A stretch of 64,000 nucleotides of DNA from Chloroflexota bacterium (GTDB lineage: Bacteria; Chloroflexota; Anaerolineae; Aggregatilineales; J027), in the NCBI GenBank assembly GCA_013112715.1, contig JABFGB010000008.1:120609-184608 (forward strand), read 5' to 3'. A program made the translations under genes and the position numbers. Positions within the stretch are counted from its first letter, which is position 1, and each line of letters starts with the position of its first letter. Below, piece by piece: positions 44,075 through 52,868 of this stretch. The notes beneath the pieces were generated by a model. That model made no database searches and was not told the DNA's origin. It saw nothing but the letters and a program-made list of their open reading frames with translations.

Positions 44075-45982
44075 ATGGTGATGAACCCAATTGACACCCT
44101 GCCTAAACAATTGATTGAAAACGCGCGGATTTATAGAAATCGCGTGGCCCTACGCGAAAAAGAATTTGGTATCTGGCAGTCACTGACATGGGCACAATAC
44201 TTGGAACGTGTGCGGAATTTCGCGTTAGGGCTGCATCAACTGGGGTTTGCACGCGGCGATAAAGTAGCTATTTTAGGGGATAATCGTCCCGAATGGGTCA
44301 TTAGCGAATTGGCAGCCCAATCGCTGGGCGGTCAGTCCGTTGGTATCTATCAAGACTCGACCCCGGAAGAAGTGTTGTATATCGCCGATTTGGTTGCGGT
44401 GCGCTATTTGGTGGTGGAAGACCAAGAGCAGGTAGATAAGGTGGTCGAAATTTGGGATCGGTTGTCGCGGGCGCAGGCGGTGATTTTTTATGATCCCAAA
44501 GGCCTCCGCAACTATGACCAAGAATATTTGAAGCCTTTTCCCGAAATCGAAAATTTGGGGCACGAATTTCAGCAAGCAAATCCGACATTTTTTGAGGAGT
44601 CAGTCAGCAAGGGCAGGGGAGAAGATGTTGCCATTATTTCGACGACCTCCGGCACGACCTCCAAACCGAAATTGGGGCAGATTACGCACGACAATCTGTT
44701 TGCGATGGCGAAGGGCATGACGGAAGTAGATAGCTTCGCGGTAGATGATCAATTTGTCTCCTTTTTGCCGCTGGCATGGATAGGGGAACAGATGATGTCT
44801 ATGGCGTGCGGCATGTATAAGGGATTTGCGCTGAGTTTTCCCGAAGACACCCATACGGTACGGGCAGATTTACGCGAAATTGGGCCGCATATTATGTTTG
44901 CCCCGCCGCGCATCTGGGAGAGTATGGTCAGTGAGGTACAGGTCAAAATTGAAGACGCGGATCGCCTGAAAAAATTCCTATTTAACCGTGCTATGAAAAT
45001 TGGCTATCGCATCGCGGATAAAAAATTTGATCGCAAGCCGCTGACCGCGGTGGATAAAGCCCAACTAGCCCTCGCCCGTGTGTTTGTCTTTAATAACGTG
45101 CTCGATCAGCTGTGTCTGCGTTATATCAAATGGGGGTACACGGCGGGGGCAGCATTGGGGCCAGATGTGTTCCGGTTTTATCATGCGATGGGGGTGAATC
45201 TCAAACAGGGCTATGGTCAAACCGAAACGACGGGGTTATGTGTGATTCACCGCGATGACGAAATCAAATATCAGACGGTGGGCAAGCCTTTTCCCGGTGT
45301 TGAAGTCAAGACGGATGACACCGGCGAGATTTTGGTACGAGGGCCAGTCTGTTTCAGCGGGTATTTTCGCAATGAAGCGGCCACAGCGGAGACAATTACA
45401 CCGGATGGCTGGGTGCGGACGGGCGATGCGGGTTATTTTGATGATGATGGTCATCTGATTGTGATTGACCGCGCCAAAGATGTCATGACCTTGCAAGATG
45501 GTACGCGCTTCTCACCGCAATTTATTGAGAACAAGCTTAAATTTAGCCAATATATTAAAGAGGCGGTTGTGTTTGGGGGTGATTGGCCCTATGTGACGGC
45601 GTTTATCAATATTGATTTTGCCAACGTTGGTAAATGGGCCGAGGCACAGCAGATTGCCTATACGACTTATACTGACCTTGCCCAAAAATCCCCAGTGTAT
45701 GACCTCATTCGGAAAGATGTGGAGCGTACCAATGCCGATCTTCCCTCGGCGGCTCGCATCCAAAAATTCTTGCTGCTCTATAAAGAATTGGACGCGGATG
45801 ATGCTGAATTAACGCGCACCCGCAAGGTTCGGCGCGGGTATGTGGCACAGACCTATCATCAGTTGATTGATGGTCTGTACAGCGACCTCGACAGCTTGGA
45901 TATCGAATCGGTGATTACCTATCAGGACGGACGCACCGCGACAATTAAAGTGAATCTGAGAATTGATAAGGTTAATCCGTGA
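44075..45982 (+). CDS. AMP-binding acyl-CoA ligase (long-chain/aryl acid type)
   Basis: 635 residues (ATG 44075; ATG 44081 also fits the AGAGG site). It activates a carboxylic acid to the acyl-CoA with ATP. N-terminal domain: LTWAQYLERVRNFALGLHQL. The ATP loop reads STTSGTTSKPKLGQITH, where two usual glycines (TSGTTGxPKG) are Ser and Leu. Later motifs are normal: QGYGQTETTG, GWVRTGDAGYFDDDGHLIVI, DRAKDVMTLQDGTRFSPQFI, and a terminal RTRKVRRGYV with the catalytic Lys candidate. Its place between livG and livH implies import coupled with CoA activation. Long-chain fatty, branched or aromatic acids are all possible. Confidence 0.9.
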   Translation: MVMNPIDTLPKQLIENARIYRNRVALREKEFGIWQSLTWAQYLERVRNFALGLHQLGFARGDKVAILGDNRPEWVISELAAQSLGGQSVGIYQDSTPEEVLYIADLVAVRYLVVEDQEQVDKVVEIWDRLSRAQAVIFYDPKGLRNYDQEYLKPFPEIENLGHEFQQANPTFFEESVSKGRGEDVAIISTTSGTTSKPKLGQITHDNLFAMAKGMTEVDSFAVDDQFVSFLPLAWIGEQMMSMACGMYKGFALSFPEDTHTVRADLREIGPHIMFAPPRIWESMVSEVQVKIEDADRLKKFLFNRAMKIGYRIADKKFDRKPLTAVDKAQLALARVFVFNNVLDQLCLRYIKWGYTAGAALGPDVFRFYHAMGVNLKQGYGQTETTGLCVIHRDDEIKYQTVGKPFPGVEVKTDDTGEILVRGPVCFSGYFRNEAATAETITPDGWVRTGDAGYFDDDGHLIVIDRAKDVMTLQDGTRFSPQFIENKLKFSQYIKEAVVFGGDWPYVTAFINIDFANVGKWAEAQQIAYTTYTDLAQKSPVYDLIRKDVERTNADLPSAARIQKFLLLYKELDADDAELTRTRKVRRGYVAQTYHQLIDGLYSDLDSLDIESVITYQDGRTATIKVNLRIDKVNP

Positions 45983-46038
45983 GGAAAGGCTGTATCGAAA
46001 GAACCAATTCAGAAATTAAGCCATAGGAAAAATATTTT

Positions 46039-47229
46039 ATGTTAAATACGAGGGAAAAAAGTTTTTCATTACAGGGTTTCTTAGATAATCTGCAAGCGTA
46101 CTTTGCTGCCAAGTCTTGGCGGTGGTATTTGACACTATTCGGTATTTTGGCAGTAATGGCCTACATCCTCAATTGGTTTGTTCCTCAAGCCCAAGACAAC
46201 CCGGCGGCGTTTGTGCGCTATACGTACAACGGAATTGCGGAAGGTGCTATTTTGGCGCTGGTGTCGGTTGGGTTGGTGCTGATTTATAAAGCGACAGATG
46301 TGATCAATTTTGCGCACGGCGAGTTTATGATGCTGGGGGCCTATATCGCGTATGAAATGCTGGTTGAGTTCAAAGTATCCTTTCTCGGTATTGATGGATT
46401 AGGGCTTGTGCCAGCGCTGATCGCGGCGGCGGTCATAATGGGGTTGCTCGGCATCTTGGTGGAACGCTTGATCTTGCGCCCACTGGTGGGTGAACCCGTG
46501 ATCTCGGTCATCATGGTGACGATTGGCCTTAGCAGCATTATTCATGCCGGGGTGGGGTTGCAGTGGGGCACAGACGCCAAAACATGGCAGGTGCGCGATA
46601 CAGCACTGGCGGATGGGATTTTGGCACAGGTGCCAGAAGTGTTCCCGGAAGATTCGGAAATTCGCCAAGACCTTGAAACTGGGGCGTATGAACGAGAAAT
46701 CGAAGGGTCGCGCCGCCCGGTGCGCTTTCAATATGACAAGGTGTATATTGTGTTGATTGTGAGCGTCGTCATCCTTGCGTTGATCTTTTTCTTTAAATAC
46801 AGCAAGCAAGGTATCGCCATGCGGGCGACGGCGGATGACCAGCAAGCCTCGCTTAGTATGGGGATTAGTGTCAAACGTATTTTTGCCATCACATGGTCTA
46901 TCGCCGCGATGACGGCGGGGATTGCCGGGTTGATTGTGGCGGACACAGGGGGTGGGGCCAAGACCGATATTCCCGGTGTGGGTCTGCGGGCCTTCCCGGT
47001 TATTATTTTGGGTGGGCTGGATTCGATTGCGGGGGCGATTGTTGGCGGGTTAATGATTGGCCTGTTAGAACAATATGCGGTTGGATATATTGATCCCCTT
47101 TTGCAAGAAAATTTTGCTTCCCTTGCGAGCGCATCCACCAAAAATGTGGTGCCGTATCTGGTTTTGGTTGTCATTTTGATGTTTAAGCCCTATGGGTTGT
47201 TTGGTCAAAAGCGGATTGAACGGGTATAA
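46039..47229 (+). CDS. livH: branched-chain amino acid-type ABC permease (LivH)
   Basis: 396 residues, longer than the usual 290-310 because of an N-terminal extension (about residues 1-50, with its own membrane span) and a soluble insert of about 60 residues (around 165-235, VPEVFPEDSEIRQDLETGAY). LivH hallmarks are NGIAEGAILALVSVGLVLIY, DVINFAHGEFMMLGAYIAY, IAMRATADDQQASLSMGIS and the coupling region IFAITWSIAAMTAGIAGLIV. It pairs with LivM as the membrane channel. AGGAAAAAT precedes the ATG. Confidence 0.92.
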   Translation: MLNTREKSFSLQGFLDNLQAYFAAKSWRWYLTLFGILAVMAYILNWFVPQAQDNPAAFVRYTYNGIAEGAILALVSVGLVLIYKATDVINFAHGEFMMLGAYIAYEMLVEFKVSFLGIDGLGLVPALIAAAVIMGLLGILVERLILRPLVGEPVISVIMVTIGLSSIIHAGVGLQWGTDAKTWQVRDTALADGILAQVPEVFPEDSEIRQDLETGAYEREIEGSRRPVRFQYDKVYIVLIVSVVILALIFFFKYSKQGIAMRATADDQQASLSMGISVKRIFAITWSIAAMTAGIAGLIVADTGGGAKTDIPGVGLRAFPVIILGGLDSIAGAIVGGLMIGLLEQYAVGYIDPLLQENFASLASASTKNVVPYLVLVVILMFKPYGLFGQKRIERV

Positions 47230-47248
47230 GTGCAAGGGATAATCAATT

Positions 47249-48331
47249 ATGACCGCAACACAATGTGGCGTTTTCCATGAGTCGTATGGATCAGATTTGC
47301 AGCTTCGCCCGACCACCATGCAGCGGATTCGTATTGTATTGGTGCTGGCGGTAGTGGTGATTTTGCCACTGGTGGCGAACAATTATCTCATCCGTATTTC
47401 CAACAGCATCATTATCGCGGCGATTGGGGCGATTGGCCTCAATATCTTGGTGGGCTATACGGGCCAAATTAGCTTGGGGCAGGGGGCGTTTTTGGCAGTC
47501 GGAGCGTATTCTTCGGCCTTGTTGACAACCTATTATGATGTTCCTTGGCCCATCGCAGTGATTTTGGCGTCGTTTATTACAGCGGGGATTGGGATGATGT
47601 TTGGCATCCCTTCACTACGACTCAAGGGGCTGTATCTGGCGGTAGCGACCCTCGCGGCTCAACAGATTGTGCAGTGGGTTCTCAATAATTGGGACCCCAT
47701 AGATGGTATACGGGATGGTCGAGCCACCAACGCACTCCGTATTCCTGACCCCAAGATTTTTGGGTATCAGTTAAATCAGGATGAGAAAGCCTTTTATGTA
47801 TTTGGCGTGCTGATTTTGATTGCGGTAGTGATTGTTACCGTCAATCTCTTTCGCACCCACGTGGGACGGGCATTTATTGCCATCCGTGACCAAGACATTG
47901 CGGCGGAGGTGATGGGGGTCAATATTTTCCGCTATAAATTATTAGCATTTGCGACATCCTCTTTTTTTGTTGGGCTAGCAGGTGCGCTATTGGCCCAACA
48001 CAGCACGGCCATTAGCTGGGAACGCTTCACGATTGAAATATCCATCCAGTATCTCGCCATGATTATTATTGGCGGTCTCGGTACGATTTCCGGTTCAATC
48101 TATGGGGCAATCTTTATTACCGTGCTGCCGGAACTACTGCGTGAAATGGGCGATTTTTTGACAAAATCAGAGGTGTTGAATGCCGATGATTTTCGGCTTT
48201 ATCTCCCATTTATCCAACGCGGCGCATTTGGGGTCGCCATTGTCATTACGTTAATTTTGGAGCCAGAAGGGATTGTGAAGATGTGGCGGGATATTAAAAA
48301 CTATTTCCGCCTCTGGCCTTTTAGTTATTGA
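47249..48331 (+). CDS. livM: branched-chain amino acid-type ABC permease (LivM)
   Basis: 360 residues, ATG 47249 with AAGGGA upstream. After a polar start about nine spans follow. LivM signatures include NILVGYTGQISLGQGAFLAV, GIPSLRLKGLYLAVATLAAQ, HVGRAFIAIRDQDIAAEVMG (EAA-like coupling loop), KLLAFATSSFFVGLAGALLA and IIIGGLGTISGSIYGAIFI. It is the partner of LivH. The next gene, livK, follows after 97 bp. An orphan AAGGAGG at 48356-48362 in that gap has no start codon at a usable distance. Confidence 0.93.
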   Translation: MTATQCGVFHESYGSDLQLRPTTMQRIRIVLVLAVVVILPLVANNYLIRISNSIIIAAIGAIGLNILVGYTGQISLGQGAFLAVGAYSSALLTTYYDVPWPIAVILASFITAGIGMMFGIPSLRLKGLYLAVATLAAQQIVQWVLNNWDPIDGIRDGRATNALRIPDPKIFGYQLNQDEKAFYVFGVLILIAVVIVTVNLFRTHVGRAFIAIRDQDIAAEVMGVNIFRYKLLAFATSSFFVGLAGALLAQHSTAISWERFTIEISIQYLAMIIIGGLGTISGSIYGAIFITVLPELLREMGDFLTKSEVLNADDFRLYLPFIQRGAFGVAIVITLILEPEGIVKMWRDIKNYFRLWPFSY

Positions 48332-48428
48332 CGGTATTATTTCGGGGGAAATTTTAAGGAGGTGAAACGCAAAATAAAACCGAAGTCGTTTTAGCCAAGT
48401 TTTTTAGAGCCTTGAGGAGTTTAGGACG

Positions 48429-49646
48429 ATGAAAAAAAGATTGTTTGTGATGGTTTTACTTTTGGTAACGCTGTTGACCGGTACAAGCCTCAATTCAGGC
48501 CGGATTGGGTTAGCTCAAGAAGGCGAACCCATCAAAATCGGCGCAATTTTCGATCTCTCCGGTGCGACAGGTGACGTAGGCACGCCTTATTCGGTGGGAG
48601 TCGTGGGCTATGTAGATTGGGTCAATGCCAACGGTGGGGTTGAAGGCCGCCCAATTGAACTGCTTTCGCAAGACTATGCCTATGACGTAGCCACCGCCGA
48701 AAATCTGTATGTGCAGTATGTTGAAGAAGGCGTGGTAGCGTTTATGGGTTGGGGTACAGGTGACACTGAGGCCCTACGTGGTCGCGTAGCGGAAGACCAA
48801 GTACCGTTTATGTCCGCGTCATATTCAGCAGCCTTAAATGACCCAGCAGGGGAAGCCCCCTATAATTTTCTTGTAGGGACGACCTATTCCGACCAACTCG
48901 TCATTATGTTGCAATATATGTTGGATGAGTGGGTCGCTGACGGTGGTGACCCAGCCGAGATGAAGGTGGTGTTTTTCCATCATGACAGCCCCTTTGGGAC
49001 TTCTCCATTGGAAGATGGGGAAGCCTTTGCCAGTGAGAACGGGATTGAGACCATGCGTATTGCGATGCCGCGTGGGGCTACCAGTTATGAAGCGGAATTG
49101 ACCCGTGCGGATGAATTCGGTGTCACCCACATCATCGTACAAAATGTTTCCACACCAGCGGCTCTGTTGGTTTCGGAAGCGGCTGATTTTGGGCTGCTAG
49201 AAGATATTGAATTTGGGTGCTTGAACTGGTGTGCCGATGAGATTTTGATCGAATTGGCGGGCGAAGATGCGGAGGGTGTGCTGGGTGCATTGCCCTTTGG
49301 CCCGACCACCGTCGAAGTCCCCGGCCAAGAAATCCCCAGTGCATGGCTGGATGAAAACGATATGACGCTGGAGGAAGCGACCCTACACTTTACACAAGGG
49401 TGGTGGACGATGGCGGTCATGGTCGAAGGCATTCGGCTGACGTTGGCGGCAGGGCAGGAATTGACGGGTGAAAATATCAAGGCCAACCTTGAAACCATTA
49501 CCGAATTTGATACGGGTGGGATCACCGCGCCAATTACGTTTACCCCTGAAGATCATCGTGGCAATCGTTCACTCACCATTTTCAGTGTCGAAGATGGGGT
49601 GTGGACAGCAGCCAGTGATGTGATTGATCTGCGGGCTGAAGAATAA
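48429..49646 (+). CDS. livK: ABC transporter substrate-binding protein (LivK-like)
   Basis: 405 residues. A Sec signal peptide (LFVMVLLLVTLLTGTSL) ends near GLAQ-EG, with no lipobox Cys. The type I periplasmic-binding fold is shown by IKIGAIFDLSGATGDVGTPY, VDWVNANGGVEGRPIELLSQ, YVEEGVVAFMGWGTGDTEAL and ARPHE-free hinge segments such as VTHIIVQNVSTPAALLVSEA. The family binds amino acids, amides or carboxylates; the operon's acyl-CoA ligase argues for a carboxylic acid here. A stem-loop terminator follows the gene, which would give it more transcript than livF. Confidence 0.9.
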   Translation: MKKRLFVMVLLLVTLLTGTSLNSGRIGLAQEGEPIKIGAIFDLSGATGDVGTPYSVGVVGYVDWVNANGGVEGRPIELLSQDYAYDVATAENLYVQYVEEGVVAFMGWGTGDTEALRGRVAEDQVPFMSASYSAALNDPAGEAPYNFLVGTTYSDQLVIMLQYMLDEWVADGGDPAEMKVVFFHHDSPFGTSPLEDGEAFASENGIETMRIAMPRGATSYEAELTRADEFGVTHIIVQNVSTPAALLVSEAADFGLLEDIEFGCLNWCADEILIELAGEDAEGVLGALPFGPTTVEVPGQEIPSAWLDENDMTLEEATLHFTQGWWTMAVMVEGIRLTLAAGQELTGENIKANLETITEFDTGGITAPITFTPEDHRGNRSLTIFSVEDGVWTAASDVIDLRAEE

Positions 49647-49662
49647 GCCGAATAAAATGAAC

Positions 49663-49690
49663 GGGGCAGGGTGGTGTATCTGCCCCTTTT
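49663..49690 (+). terminator. intercistronic terminator/processing hairpin between livK and livF
   Basis: GGGGCAG (49663-49669) pairs with CTGCCCC (49680-49686), 10-nt loop, then TTTTT. Partial readthrough would lower livF relative to the binding protein. Confidence 0.75.
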
Positions 49691-49711
49691 TAGATTTTGA
49701 GGGCAAAAATT

Positions 49712-50518
49712 ATGACCGACCCTTTATTGAGCCTGAATAATATTGAAGTGATTTACAACCGCGTTATCTTGGTATTAAAGGGCCTCTCAATTAAGGTAGA
49801 TGAGGGCAAGATTGTCGCGCTGCTCGGCGCAAATGGGGCAGGTAAATCTACCACGCTCAAAGCCATCTCCGGCTTACTGAAGCCCGAAAATGGGGCGGTG
49901 ACGGACGGTTCGATTGTGTATAAGGGCCAAAATATCCATAACTCCGATGCTGCTGCGATTGTGCGCAAGGGTATATTTCAGGTGATGGAGGGACGGCGCA
50001 TTTTTGAGCATCTGACCGTCGAAGAAAATTTAAGGGCTGGGGCGTATATCCAGCGTAATCCGATGGAGGCCCGCCGCCGGATGCAAATTGTCTATGAATA
50101 TTTCCCGCGCCTAAATGAACGTAAACGGCAGGTAGCGGGTTTTATGTCGGGTGGGGAACAGCAGATGTTGGCGATTGGGCGGGCACTGATGGCTAACCCG
50201 AAATTGATTTTGCTGGACGAACCCTCACTTGGCCTTGCGCCGCTGCTGGTACAAGAGATTTTCCGCATTATTAAGCGTATTAATCAGGAGCAGGGGATGA
50301 CGATTTTATTGGTGGAACAGAACGCCAATATTGCCCTAAGTGTGGCGGATTATGCCTATATCATGGAGAACGGGCGTGTGGTGTTGGATGGTACACCTCA
50401 AGATTTGACCGCGAATGCCGACGTGCGCGAATTTTATCTGGGGCTGACGGATGTGGGACACCGCAAAAGCTACCGCGACGTTAAGCATTATAAACGACGC
50501 AAACGCTGGTTGTCCTAG
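49712..50518 (+). CDS. livF: branched-chain amino acid-type ABC transporter ATPase (LivF)
   Basis: 268 residues from ATG 49712 (GAGGG 9 nt upstream; the in-frame TTG 49697 overlaps that site). Walker A LLGANGAGKSTTLKAI, Q-loop in KGIFQVMEGRRIFEHLTVEE, signature FMSGGEQQMLAIGRAL, Walker B LILLDEPSLGLAPLLV and the switch in ILLVEQNANIALSV are classic LivF. A basic C-terminal tail (YRDVKHYKRRKRWLS) is an extension. It is the last gene of the operon, followed by a strong terminator. Confidence 0.93.
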   Translation: MTDPLLSLNNIEVIYNRVILVLKGLSIKVDEGKIVALLGANGAGKSTTLKAISGLLKPENGAVTDGSIVYKGQNIHNSDAAAIVRKGIFQVMEGRRIFEHLTVEENLRAGAYIQRNPMEARRRMQIVYEYFPRLNERKRQVAGFMSGGEQQMLAIGRALMANPKLILLDEPSLGLAPLLVQEIFRIIKRINQEQGMTILLVEQNANIALSVADYAYIMENGRVVLDGTPQDLTANADVREFYLGLTDVGHRKSYRDVKHYKRRKRWLS

Positions 50519-50624
50519 TGGGTATCCCCTTAGAATAACGGCTCAAACGATATTGAGAAGGCCGAAAATATGCCATAAACTTTGAATCACATCTTTGGAA
50601 AAATAATTCATTAACCACGACAGC

Positions 50625-50655
50625 CCAGTGATTGCTTAGAGATTACTGGTTTTTT
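50625..50655 (+). terminator. rho-independent terminator of the liv-ligase operon
   Basis: CCAGTGAT (50625-50632) pairs with ATTACTGG (50642-50649), eight pairs with one G-U, then T6 (50650-50655). It ends about 30 nt before the phnX relic. Confidence 0.85.
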
Positions 50656-50686
50656 GTTACATGGCGTTGGAGGAAATAAGAATCAG

Positions 50687-51016
50687 ATGGTTTATACAGA
50701 ACTGCTGCAAGGGACTATTTTGGATTGGTCAGGTACGACGATTGATTGTGGATGTTTTGCCCTGCCAGATTTGGACAGTGGTGGATTATACCGATTTAAT
50801 AGGCTCGTGGTCTCAAGATTACCAGACATGGCATTACAAAATGCAATGCAATTGGGCATTTATCCACTAGAATCATTGGTGAAGGTTGGCGATACTGAAG
50901 TAAGTGCTGAATGCCAGCAAGTGGACAATCGGCTTGGCGAAAACCATCATTCTCCACAATCTACCATTGCATTGCTTTTATATGCTTGTCTTGACCTAAA
51001 GGACACACTCCCTTGA
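50687..51016 (+). pseudogene. phnX: phosphonoacetaldehyde hydrolase remnant (internally deleted)
   Basis: Open frame of 109 codons (ATG 50687; GGAGG 13 nt upstream). Two segments match PhnX in order: TILDWSGTTIDCGCFALPD aligns with the N-terminal nucleophile loop FDWAGTTVDYGCFAP, and PDMALQNAMQLGIYPLESL plus VKVGDT aligns with WMCYKNAMELGVYPMNHMIKVGDT. About 150 residues between them, including the cap domain and its Schiff-base Lys, are missing, and the C-terminal end is unrelated. Catalysis is not possible, so this is a relic kept open in frame. Its TGA overlaps the TTG start of the MFS gene by 4 nt (TTGA), so it may survive as a translated leader. No phosphonate genes are nearby. Confidence 0.75.
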
Positions 51017-52209
51017 ATCCCTCTTCCCAAAATCGTCAATTGTTTGTGGTTGCCATCGCGTATTTCAGTTTTATCGTTCTAGGAATGCCCGGTGCGATGT
51101 TAGGGGTGGCATGGTCGCCCTATATGCGTGAGACCTTCGACCAGCCGCGTGATGCCGTCGCTCTTGTGCTATTTGCCAGCACTGCTGGGTATTTTCTGGC
51201 AAGTTTTGTCAGTGGGTGGTTAATGGCCCGTCTACCTGCTGCTAGTCTTTTGGCTCTAAGCTGCACGCTTGGCGCGATGGGTGTGTTGGGGTATGCCATC
51301 GCCCCCTCATTTACGCTATTGGTCTTGGCTGGGCTGTTTGGCGGTACGGGAGCGGGAATTTTGGATGGAGGCATGAATGTCTATTTCGCTGCCCATTATG
51401 GCCCACGCCTGATGAATTGGCTACACGCCTGTTTTGGAATTGGTTCGACGCTTGCGCCCTTAATGATGGATGCCATTTTGAACAGCGACACGTCATGGCG
51501 GATTGGCCCAGCGATTATCGGGGGCATGTACCTAAGTTTGGTCGTTTTGTTCTTGCTGACACGGCAATCGTGGCCCAGCCTGAAGATGGCCCATCAATCC
51601 GAAGAACCTGTCCAGCACGCCAATGCCCTTTCAACATTACGTATGCCGATTGTCTGGCTTGGGATCATTTTGTTTATGGCCTATGCTGGCGTTGAGTTGA
51701 GTGCTGGACAGTGGTCGTTTAGTTTGTTTCATGAAGAACGGGGTGTGTCCGAGAGTGCGGCGCGATTTTGGGTCAGCCTTTATTGGGGCAGTTTCACGAT
51801 TGGTCGAATTTTTTTTGGGGCGGTTATCAATCGGGTAAATACGCACATCTTGGTGCAAAGCTGTTTGGGCGGTGCAGCGGTTGGGATGGCTCTGTTATGG
51901 TGGAATCCAAGCGACACCGTAAGTTTTGTCGGTTTGGTCATTTATGGATTTATGCTGGCCCCGATCTTTGCCTTAATGGTCACCAATACCCAAGAACGAC
52001 TTGGCCCCTCCCATGCGCCTAATGCCATTGGGTTTCAGGTTGCTGCCGCCAGCATTGGAGCAGGTGGTATCCCGGGACTGGTTGGGATTATCGCTGAAGG
52101 TTCCAGCCTCGAAATTGTGCCGCCCTTTTTGTTTGTGCTAGTCATTGTCATGGCCGCAGCTTATATTGCCATCAATCGGCCCAAGCCCGTAATGGCGGAA
52201 TCATTGTAG
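51013..52209 (+). CDS. MFS transporter
   Basis: 398 residues, TTG start overlapping the stop of the phnX relic. Twelve hydrophobic helices in two halves are visible. The first half has LFVVAIAYFSFIVLGMPGAM, FLASFVSGWLMARLPAASL and GGTGAGILDGGMNVYFAAHY, the last resembling FucP/sugar MFS subfamilies. The second half has LWLG-like segments such as IVWLGIILFMAYAGVELSAG and a helix 7-8 loop WGSFTIGRIFFGAVINRVN. Proton-coupled transport is expected; the substrate is unknown. Its 3' end overlaps the DM13 gene on the other strand by 9 bp. Confidence 0.88.
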   Translation: MNPSSQNRQLFVVAIAYFSFIVLGMPGAMLGVAWSPYMRETFDQPRDAVALVLFASTAGYFLASFVSGWLMARLPAASLLALSCTLGAMGVLGYAIAPSFTLLVLAGLFGGTGAGILDGGMNVYFAAHYGPRLMNWLHACFGIGSTLAPLMMDAILNSDTSWRIGPAIIGGMYLSLVVLFLLTRQSWPSLKMAHQSEEPVQHANALSTLRMPIVWLGIILFMAYAGVELSAGQWSFSLFHEERGVSESAARFWVSLYWGSFTIGRIFFGAVINRVNTHILVQSCLGGAAVGMALLWWNPSDTVSFVGLVIYGFMLAPIFALMVTNTQERLGPSHAPNAIGFQVAAASIGAGGIPGLVGIIAEGSSLEIVPPFLFVLVIVMAAAYIAINRPKPVMAESL

Positions 52210-52779
52210 ACTGGCGACGCTGAATAGCACCGCGAATGGCTCACACCAAATAATGACGCTGGCTTCAGTTGGAATTTTAACCTCTGCTGGGATGGTGTAG
52301 TTTTGGCTGCCGATGTTGCCTTTTAGAGCGCCAAGATCAATATAGCCATTGATATTGACTGAATCTTGGTTGGCACGCGGCACAAGATAGACATGCAAAT
52401 CCGGGCCATTGGTGACTTCAAAATTTTCAAAACGCAGCAGATGTTCACCAGTGGATAATTGATAAATGATGGCATCTCCGCTACCTTGATGAAAACTGTC
52501 CCCATCGCGGAATGAGCCACGTTTTACCTCGACTGCCGTCACCTGTTCCGTTGTTGTCTCTGTTTCGGGGGTATCATTTTCACTGGCGTCACTCGTCAAA
52601 ACTGCTTCTGAGTCAGCTGTGGCGGAGGTAATGATGATGAGGTTTTCGGGCAATTCCTCGTTGACCTCATCCTTAAGAAATAGAGGGGATCCTAACCACC
52701 ACGCAAGGGCCGACACCGGAATTGCCAAGATGATACTTACCATCAGGATGATACGGCGCTTTTTCGATAGGAAACTCAT
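52201..52779 (-). CDS. membrane-anchored DM13-domain protein
   Basis: 192 residues. An N-terminal span (IILMVSIILAIPVSALAWWL) anchors the protein outside the membrane. A Thr/Glu/Ser-rich linker covers residues about 45-80. Residues about 83-190 match the DM13 domain: KRGSFRDGDSFHQGSGDAII, then LLRFENFEVTNGPDLHVYLV and VIIWCEPFAVLFSVASL with the single conserved Cys. DM13 domains are proposed electron-transfer or cell-surface modules, often secreted. It is convergent with the MFS gene (9-bp overlap) and transcribed away from the small gene at 52869. Confidence 0.85.
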   Translation of the reverse strand: MSFLSKKRRIILMVSIILAIPVSALAWWLGSPLFLKDEVNEELPENLIIITSATADSEAVLTSDASENDTPETETTTEQVTAVEVKRGSFRDGDSFHQGSGDAIIYQLSTGEHLLRFENFEVTNGPDLHVYLVPRANQDSVNINGYIDLGALKGNIGSQNYTIPAEVKIPTEASVIIWCEPFAVLFSVASLQ

Positions 52780-52868
52780 CAGGTGGTTTACTCCATTTAG
52801 GTTGCATACGATAATACGAAGCGTAGTCGAGAAATCTTAACGATTGATTACGGAGCGTATTTGAGATT

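Noticed and set aside
48356..48362. Orphan AAGGAGG ribosome binding site in the livM-livK gap
   Set aside because: No start codon follows at a usable distance. GTG at the site itself would give only a ten-codon frame without support.
50661..50870. Alternative frame overlapping the phnX relic
   Set aside because: It shows no similarity to any family, whereas the other frame carries two PhnX motifs in order and a 4-nt overlap with the next gene.
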